NCBI GenBank assembly: GCA_024693545.1
Contig: JAILKT010000042.1
Span: 1 to 61,732, forward strand
Reading direction: 5' to 3'
From: Lachnospiraceae bacterium
GTDB taxonomy: Bacteria; Bacillota; Clostridia; Lachnospirales; Lachnospiraceae
Length of the DNA: 61,732 nt
Part shown: in pieces, positions 52,994 to 59,411 of the stretch
Position numbering within the stretch: the first letter of the stretch is position 1
Layout of the letters: each line of letters starts with the position of its first letter
Notes under the pieces: model-generated
The model's input: the letters and a program-made list of their open reading frames with translations, nothing else
Database searches by the model: none
Told to the model about the DNA's origin: nothing
Program-made: the position numbers and the translations under genes

Positions 52994-55522
52994 ATGCAAA
53001 AGATCAGCGAACGTAGTCCGGGACTATTCGATACAGTTTTTTCCGATTGTATCGGTTATTTTGTGTGCAATCTTACAAAAAACACAATGGTCGAAGGCCT
53101 TTATTCAAAAGGACCGGACGGTTTCACAATCTTATCTCGAGATGTAAGCTCAGAATCTTATTTGGGTTATATCAGGTCATATGTAACACGCCACAGAGTT
53201 TATGACGCAGCCGAAACGGTTGATTTTGCGAAACCGGACAGGCTCATATCGGAATTCGGGTCCGGAAATCATAAAGTCAGAAAAAAAATTCATGCTCTTG
53301 ACAGCGATGAAAAAGATCAGTATTTCGAAGTTACCTTTTATATGTATGAAGAAAATGATGAGATCAATGCCATTGTTACGCTGAAGGACGAAACCAAAGC
53401 CGTTATAAGCGAAAAGGCCAATGACTTTAAAGATATTATCATCAATTCTCTTGCGGTTGATTTCGGATTGATCTCATATATCAACCTTGATACCGATATT
53501 GCAACGACGGTCCGTGTAAACGATACCTTTTCGAACTATATTTCACTTAGCAATAATCTCGGATTTGCCGAAAGAGTCGATGTGTTCGCTCAAAATTATG
53601 TTTTTGTCGGAGACAGGGAAAAGTTTCGCTTCAGGTTAAGCAAAGAATCGATCATTTCCGAGCTTTCTCTCGGCAATATCTTTGTATTTACGTACAGAGC
53701 CTCAATAGAAGGATCTGTTAAGTATTATCAGGTTAAGATCATAAAAAACTACTCCGATTCCAATGAGCATATTGTGATCTGCGGAATACGAAACATAGAT
53801 GAAGAAATGAGGCATGAGCTTGAGCAAAGAAATACGATCGAAGGTATGTTGCGTAAGGCCAGGATCGATCAGCTGGAGCTTGATGAAAAAGATCATGAGC
53901 GTGTTCGCAGAGAAGAAGAACTCAGGCGAAATCATCAGATCATCGAGATTTTGGCCAGTGAGTATTCTTCCGTATATTACGTAGATCTTATTACGGATAA
54001 GCTTACAACTTATTCAATGAACGATGACCTCGAAAGAGATCTCGGAGGAATATTCAGAAGAGGAATCAGATATTCGGATGCTTATGAGCTTTATGTCACA
54101 AAATATATCTATGAAGACGATAAAAAAATGATGAGAGCTTCAGGCTCGATTTCAAATATCATTTCCAATCTGACGGACCAGAAATCATATACTGTTAATT
54201 TCAGATCTTCAAACGACGGTAATCCTCAGTATTGTGAAATGAAGTTCGTCAAAGTCGGTAACGATCGTATTCCCAAAGCAGTTGCTCTTGCGTTCGCAAA
54301 TAAGGATATCGAGATCAGACGTGAAAACGAACGTCAGCTTCAGCTTGAGGAAGCAAAAGCCAGGGCGGAAGCCGCCAACAAAGCAAAAAGTTCATTTCTC
54401 TTTAATATGTCACATGATATCAGAACGCCTATGAATGCGATCATGGGATTTGCAAACATGGCTCTTAAGTATATCGATGATAAAGAAAAAACGAAAGAAT
54501 GTCTTGATAAGATCGATATTTCAGGTAAGCATCTTGTCGCACTTATAAATGATGTACTTGATATGGCAAGAATCGAAAGCGGCAAGGTCACTATTGAAGA
54601 AAACAGCGTCAATATGGAAAAACTTGCGGATTCTATCCTTTCCATAGTACGTGAAAATGCCGAGAATAACGGTCTTAAATTGATAAAGAAGTTTAAAGGG
54701 CTTAAGAATGCCAACGTATATGCCGACGGACTGAGAATTTCCCAAATTCTCATTAACGTTATCGGTAATTCCATTAAATATACAAAACCCGGTGGGACGA
54801 TCATTTTCGCGATAAATAAAGTGATGTCAATGAAACCCGGTTATACATCTTTCGAAATGAAGGTTTCCGATAACGGTATAGGTATGAGCAAAGACTTTGT
54901 TGAGCATGTATTCGAATCGTTCAGCAGAGAAAAATCATCAACGGTATCAGGAATTCAGGGCTCCGGACTGGGTATGGCGATCACCCAGGAGCTTGTACGG
55001 ATGATGAACGGAACGATCACCATCGACAGTGAGCTTAATGTAGGAACAAACGTTACTATAAGGTTCTCTTTCCGAAACAGTACCGATCAGCCGGAAAAAA
55101 TAGATGAAGCTGAAGAGACCGAGAGTATTTCGCTTGAAGGTCTTAAAGTTCTCCTGGTTGAAGACAATGAGTTAAACCGTGAGATCGCAAAGGATATTCT
55201 TGAGAGTGAGGGAATAACTGTTCATGAAGCAGAAGACGGATCGGTTGCGGTTTCCAAAGTTATAGAAAACAAAAAAGTCCCGTATGACGTAATACTTATG
55301 GATATTCAGATGCCCTATATGGACGGTTATAAAGCAACTGCAGAGATTAGGCATCTTCCGTACAAAAAGATAAAGGATATTCCGATAATCGCCATGACTG
55401 CAAATGCTTTTGAGGAAGACAAGAAGAGAGCATTGAGCAGCGGAATGAATGACCATCTCACAAAGCCGATCAATAATAACGAACTGATCAGGACGCTGGC
55501 TAAATATACAAAAAAGAAATAA
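52994..55522 (+). CDS. Hybrid histidine kinase with tandem PAS-like sensors (soluble)
   Basis: An 842-residue kinase without membrane helices, so a cytosolic sensor. Two PAS-like domains (ends near 125 and 280), each with the GYFVCNLTKNTMV or SVYYVDLITDKLT opening, a third related segment, and a coiled coil precede HisKA (NMSHDIRTPMNAIMGF near residue 470). The ATPase domain shows NVIGNSIKYT, DNGIGM and GSGLGMAI. The receiver starts KVLLVEDNELN near 717 with phospho-Asp in LMDIQMPYMDG. No Hpt domain follows, unlike the two other kinases. ATG 52994 is preferred over 52985, because AAGGA is ten bases ahead of it and too close to 52985. Confidence 0.9.
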   Translation: MQKISERSPGLFDTVFSDCIGYFVCNLTKNTMVEGLYSKGPDGFTILSRDVSSESYLGYIRSYVTRHRVYDAAETVDFAKPDRLISEFGSGNHKVRKKIHALDSDEKDQYFEVTFYMYEENDEINAIVTLKDETKAVISEKANDFKDIIINSLAVDFGLISYINLDTDIATTVRVNDTFSNYISLSNNLGFAERVDVFAQNYVFVGDREKFRFRLSKESIISELSLGNIFVFTYRASIEGSVKYYQVKIIKNYSDSNEHIVICGIRNIDEEMRHELEQRNTIEGMLRKARIDQLELDEKDHERVRREEELRRNHQIIEILASEYSSVYYVDLITDKLTTYSMNDDLERDLGGIFRRGIRYSDAYELYVTKYIYEDDKKMMRASGSISNIISNLTDQKSYTVNFRSSNDGNPQYCEMKFVKVGNDRIPKAVALAFANKDIEIRRENERQLQLEEAKARAEAANKAKSSFLFNMSHDIRTPMNAIMGFANMALKYIDDKEKTKECLDKIDISGKHLVALINDVLDMARIESGKVTIEENSVNMEKLADSILSIVRENAENNGLKLIKKFKGLKNANVYADGLRISQILINVIGNSIKYTKPGGTIIFAINKVMSMKPGYTSFEMKVSDNGIGMSKDFVEHVFESFSREKSSTVSGIQGSGLGMAITQELVRMMNGTITIDSELNVGTNVTIRFSFRNSTDQPEKIDEAEETESISLEGLKVLLVEDNELNREIAKDILESEGITVHEAEDGSVAVSKVIENKKVPYDVILMDIQMPYMDGYKATAEIRHLPYKKIKDIPIIAMTANAFEEDKKRALSSGMNDHLTKPINNNELIRTLAKYTKKK

Positions 55523-55655
55523 GGTAAATGAGATCAGGAGGTATTTACCAGCTCTTTACTTTTACAAATAATTGTGAGAAAATATCCCCCGGCAAATTAG
55601 TTCGGCAAATGGTCGATCTGGTTTATAAAAATTAAATACCGAAAGGAGTTTCAAC

Positions 55656-56348
55656 ATGATCTATACTCATGAAGTTGAAATGATGTGCCCCGTTGCCAAA
55701 GGTGCAAAGCATGATCCGGCTCCTATCCCTCAGGAAGGAAAATGGACCAAGGTTAAAAAGGTTGAGGAAATTAACGGCTTTACACATGGCATTGGTTGGT
55801 GTGCACCCCAGCAGGGAGCTTGTAAGCTTTCCCTTAATGTAAAGGACGGAGTTATTCAGGAAGCACTCGTAGAGACTATCGGTTGTTCGGGTATGACCCA
55901 TTCTGCAGCTATGGCAGCAGAAATTCTTCCCGGCAAGACAGTTCTTGAGGCTATGAATTCCGACCTTGTTTGCGATGCGATCAATACAGCAATGAGAGAG
56001 CTCGCACTTCAGATAATCTATGGTCGTACTCAGTCTGCATTTTCTGATGACGGTCTTCCCGTCGGTGCAGGCCTTGAAGACCTCGGAAAAGGACTCAGAA
56101 GCCAGGTTGGTACAATGTATGGTACTCTCAAGAAGGGCCCCAGATATCTTGAAATGGCTGAGGGCTACGTTACAGGTATCGCTCTTGATGAGAATGACGA
56201 GATCATTGGGTACCAGTTTGTTAGTCTCGGAAAAATGACTGATTTCATCAAAAAAGGAGATGATCCCACCACAGCTTGGGAAAAAGCTAAAGGACAATAT
56301 GGCCGTGTTGACGATGCCGTAAAGATCATCGACCCCAGAAAAGAATGA
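55656..56348 (+). CDS. NifU-like iron-sulfur cluster assembly scaffold protein
   Basis: A 230-residue protein of the clostridial NifU-like scaffold group. NifU/IscU-type features: GWCAPQQGACKLSLNVKDGVI near residue 46 and ETIGCSGMTHSAAMAAEIL near 73, giving three cysteines in the expected places; a long C-terminal extension carries DDGLPVGAGLEDLGKGL and WEKAKGQYGRVDDAV. It is longer than IscU (about 130). It is transcribed with the GGGtGRT gene 16 bases downstream. ATG follows AAAGGAG. A large opposite-strand open frame across it is only a shadow. Codon use is highly biased, suggesting strong expression. Confidence 0.85.
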   Translation: MIYTHEVEMMCPVAKGAKHDPAPIPQEGKWTKVKKVEEINGFTHGIGWCAPQQGACKLSLNVKDGVIQEALVETIGCSGMTHSAAMAAEILPGKTVLEAMNSDLVCDAINTAMRELALQIIYGRTQSAFSDDGLPVGAGLEDLGKGLRSQVGTMYGTLKKGPRYLEMAEGYVTGIALDENDEIIGYQFVSLGKMTDFIKKGDDPTTAWEKAKGQYGRVDDAVKIIDPRKE

Positions 56349-56364
56349 TTAGGAGGAGACTAAT

Positions 56365-57375
56365 ATGGCATTATTTGAATCATATGAGAGAAGAATTGAC
56401 CAGATAAATAAGGTCATCAAGGGATATGGCATCTCCTCTGTTGAGGAATGTGAAACTATCTGCAAAAATGCAGGCATAGATGTTTATGCGCTTGTTAAAA
56501 AAATCCAGCCGATCTGCTTTGAGAATGCTTGCTGGGCATATACAGTAGGTGCAGCTATTGCGATTAAGAAGGGATGCAAGAGGGCAGCCGATGCTTCGGC
56601 AGCTATAGGCGAAGGCCTTCAGGCTTTCTGTATTCCCGGTTCTGTTGCAGATCATCGTAAGGTAGGTCTCGGACACGGAAACCTCGGCAAAATGCTTCTT
56701 GAAGAAGAGACAGATTGCTTCTGCTTCCTTGCCGGACATGAGTCCTTTGCTGCAGCCGAAGGTGCAATCGGTATTGCCGAGAAGGCAAACCGCGTACGTA
56801 AGAAGCCACTCAGGGTTATCCTTAACGGTCTCGGAAAAGACGCAGCTCAGATCATTTCACGTATCAACGGATTTACATTCGTAGAGACGGAGATGGATTA
56901 CTTCTCGGGTGAAGTAAAAGAGATCAAGCGTACAGCTTATTCAAACGGTCCCCGTGCAAAGGTTAACTGCTATGGTGCAGACGACGTTACGGAAGGCGTT
57001 GCGATCATGTGGAAGGAAGGCGTTGACGTATCGATCACCGGTAACTCGACCAATCCCACACGTTTCCAGCATCCCGTTGCAGGTACATACAAGAAGGAAT
57101 GCAACGAGAAGGGCAAGAAGTACTTCTCGGTAGCATCGGGCGGCGGAACAGGTCGTACACTTCATCCCGATAACATGGCAGCAGGTCCTGCTTCTTACGG
57201 TATGACAGATACTATGGGCCGTATGCACAGCGACGCTCAGTTCGCAGGTTCTTCATCGGTTCCCGCACACGTTGAGATGATGGGTCTTATCGGAATGGGT
57301 AACAACCCCATGGTCGGTGCAACGGTAGCAGTCGCAGTAGCGGTTCAGGAAGCATTTGATAACGGAAAATGCTGA
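56365..57375 (+). CDS. GGGtGRT family protein
   Basis: A 336-residue protein with the motif SGGGTGRTLHPDN near residue 256 that names the family. Other conserved-looking runs are GLGHGNLGKMLLEEET, FLAGHESFAAAEGAIG, GNSTNPTRFQHP and GSSSVPAHVEMMGLIGMGNNPM. Function is unknown; the family is found with NifU-like scaffolds in anaerobic clostridia, so a role in metal or sulfur metabolism is plausible. There are three cysteines in the first 60 residues (ECETICKNAG; CFENACWAY). ATG follows TAGGAGGAGACTA. Heavily biased codons like the PFOR gene suggest a very abundant protein. Confidence 0.88.
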   Translation: MALFESYERRIDQINKVIKGYGISSVEECETICKNAGIDVYALVKKIQPICFENACWAYTVGAAIAIKKGCKRAADASAAIGEGLQAFCIPGSVADHRKVGLGHGNLGKMLLEEETDCFCFLAGHESFAAAEGAIGIAEKANRVRKKPLRVILNGLGKDAAQIISRINGFTFVETEMDYFSGEVKEIKRTAYSNGPRAKVNCYGADDVTEGVAIMWKEGVDVSITGNSTNPTRFQHPVAGTYKKECNEKGKKYFSVASGGGTGRTLHPDNMAAGPASYGMTDTMGRMHSDAQFAGSSSVPAHVEMMGLIGMGNNPMVGATVAVAVAVQEAFDNGKC

Positions 57376-57417
57376 TCTTTTTCAGGAATTAACTGTTATA
57401 AAGTCAAATAATTATAT

Positions 57418-57464
57418 TAAAGTGATAGACATGAAATATTTACAGTTTCATGTCTATCACTTTA
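57418..57464. terminator. Perfect 19-bp inverted repeat after the GGGtGRT gene
   Basis: Left arm 57418-57436 and right arm 57446-57464 are exact complements around a nine-base loop TATTTACAG. It is AT-rich with only a TTATCTTTC tail, so it is a probable terminator or stabilising hairpin for an abundant mRNA. Confidence 0.7.
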
Positions 57465-57472
57465 TCTTTCAT

Positions 57473-57501
57473 TTGATATTGAGTTTACTTTGAGATATAA
57501 T
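57473..57501 (+). promoter_or_regulatory. Promoter of the cyclase/TIM-GAF-HD-GYP operon
   Basis: TTGATA (57473-57478) and TATAAT (57496-57501) are 17 bases apart, one mismatch in total, about 57 bases before the cyclase start. Confidence 0.82.
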
Positions 57502-57557
57502 TGAAGCGTGTGTAGCATATTTTTGTGTATTATCATAGGAGAAGGGGAGTATCTTAT

Positions 57558-59411
57558 ATGAAAAGCATTAAAGATATATTAAATATTAAAAAAATATCTC
57601 TTGTCAGAAGAATACTAATTTCCGTCGCTATTTTAGTATTCGTTTTTTTGTTTGAATATTTGGGTTTGTTCAGGACTATAGATAATTATATATTTGATAT
57701 TGCGTATATGCAGCATAAACAGATCGATCTTCCTATTACGATCATCGGTATAGACGAGCCTACTCTCAGTAATTTGGAAGAGGGCGGACTCGGAGATTAC
57801 GAGCAATGGGACAGAAGTTATTACGCAAAACTTTTGGAGATAATTTGTACCGATGAATACGCACCGGCAGAGATTGTATTCGATATTTTGTTTTCCGGCC
57901 CCAAAACTCCCGAAGGTGATGCCGCATTTATTGAGCAGATCCAAAAATATGGAAAATGCATCTTTGGTGAAAGGCTTGAGTTTGATGAGCAGATCATTAC
58001 CGAAGAGAACGGTGTAAAACGTCTTGATACAGCTCATATTACAACCGTTGGAAAGCTTTTCCCCGAACTTGAAGCCCTTAACCCGAAGAGAGCGTTCACA
58101 AATAACAACAGTGCATATGATAAGTTTATAAGAACATTTATACCTTGTTTTAAAAATCCTGAATATTCAGGCGATTGTCTTGCTTATGCAGCATATAAAT
58201 ATTACTGCGAACAAAATGGAATCGAATATACCAAATTCAGTGAAGACGGAATTCCGGTACAGTTACGTTTCTCTTATGCGGGACCTCCAGGAGAGTTTGA
58301 AACGGTGTCGTTTGTTGATGTTTTGAACGGTGAAGTCGATCCCAGAGCTTTTAAGGATAAAATTGTGTTTGTCGGTGGAACTTCAACCGGATTCCAGGAC
58401 GATTTCTTTACTCCTGCGGATTATAGACATACAATGTACGGAGTTGAGATTCATGCAAATATCTTGGAAGCGATTTATGACGGGGATTATCAGACAGATG
58501 CCAATTCAATTTCTATGGGTATTGTTTATGGTATTGTAACCGGATTGATCTTCTTTATTATTTGTTTCCTATCACTTCCGGTAAGTGCGATACTTTCATT
58601 AATAATGCTTGTTGCAAACATCGTTCTCGGAAGAACTTTATATGAAAACGGTATTGTTATAGATCAGTTTTCGTATATGTTGGCGATCATATTATCATAT
58701 ATCGGAATGGTTGTTCACCATTACTTGAAAGAGCGAGCAGCCAAAAAGAAAGTTTCCGATGCGTTTAAGATGTATGTTGCTCCCGAAATCGTTAAGGAAG
58801 TTGCCGGTCAGGGCGATTTCGTTCTTAACCTTGGCGGCCGCAACAAAGACATCGCTGTTCTTTTCATTGATATTCGTGGATTTACATCAATGTCAGAGAA
58901 CCTTAGTCCCGAGGAGGTCGTAAATATTCTCAATGAGTATTTTGCCGTTGTTACGGAGGCCGTCTTCAAGAACAAAGGAACAATAGACAAGTTCATCGGT
59001 GATGCGTGCATGGCGGTATTTAACTCGCCGTTCGATCTCGATGATTATGTATTCCGCGCTGTACATACAGGTTGGGATATACTTCAGAGTGGACAAAAGC
59101 TTCAGAACACCCTTATGGAAAAATATGGACGTACGATCAATTTCGGTATCGGCGTTAACTGCGGTGAAGCCGTCATCGGTAATATAGGCTGTGAATTCCG
59201 AATGGACTACACGGCTATCGGAGATACGGTTAATACTTCGTCTCGTCTCGAGTCGAATGCCAAAGCAGGACAGCTTTTGATCAGTGAAGAAGTATTAAGG
59301 CGTCTGGAAGGCAGGATCACGGTAGAAGAAATCGGTGCTATCCCTCTTAAGGGAAAATCAAAGCACATTATGGTCTACAATGTGATCGGTATTAAGGAGG
59401 AAGAAGAATAA
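57558..59411 (+). CDS. CHASE2-containing class III adenylate cyclase
   Basis: A 617-residue membrane signalling enzyme. Residue ~17-36 is a first membrane helix, about 40-320 an extracellular CHASE2 domain (IIGIDEPTL; VFDILFSG; DKIVFVGGTSTGF), then three helices near 325-395, and a cytosolic class III cyclase domain at about 425-600. Metal-binding Asp residues lie in LFIDIRGFT and IGDACMAVF; substrate-specificity Lys and Asp are in TIDKFIGD and MDYTAIGD; the transition-state Asn/Arg are in NTSSRLES. All suggest ATP as substrate, hence cAMP. The frame is open to 57525, but ATG 57558 follows TAGGAGAAGGGGAG. Its TAA shares one base with the next ATG, so both proteins are coupled. Confidence 0.9.
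   Translation: MKSIKDILNIKKISLVRRILISVAILVFVFLFEYLGLFRTIDNYIFDIAYMQHKQIDLPITIIGIDEPTLSNLEEGGLGDYEQWDRSYYAKLLEIICTDEYAPAEIVFDILFSGPKTPEGDAAFIEQIQKYGKCIFGERLEFDEQIITEENGVKRLDTAHITTVGKLFPELEALNPKRAFTNNNSAYDKFIRTFIPCFKNPEYSGDCLAYAAYKYYCEQNGIEYTKFSEDGIPVQLRFSYAGPPGEFETVSFVDVLNGEVDPRAFKDKIVFVGGTSTGFQDDFFTPADYRHTMYGVEIHANILEAIYDGDYQTDANSISMGIVYGIVTGLIFFIICFLSLPVSAILSLIMLVANIVLGRTLYENGIVIDQFSYMLAIILSYIGMVVHHYLKERAAKKKVSDAFKMYVAPEIVKEVAGQGDFVLNLGGRNKDIAVLFIDIRGFTSMSENLSPEEVVNILNEYFAVVTEAVFKNKGTIDKFIGDACMAVFNSPFDLDDYVFRAVHTGWDILQSGQKLQNTLMEKYGRTINFGIGVNCGEAVIGNIGCEFRMDYTAIGDTVNTSSRLESNAKAGQLLISEEVLRRLEGRITVEEIGAIPLKGKSKHIMVYNVIGIKEEEE

Noticed and set aside
55632-56297. A 221-codon minus-strand open frame antisense to the NifU-like gene
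   Set aside because: Shadow of a highly biased gene: no ribosome site, no recognisable domain, and the plus strand encodes a clear family protein.
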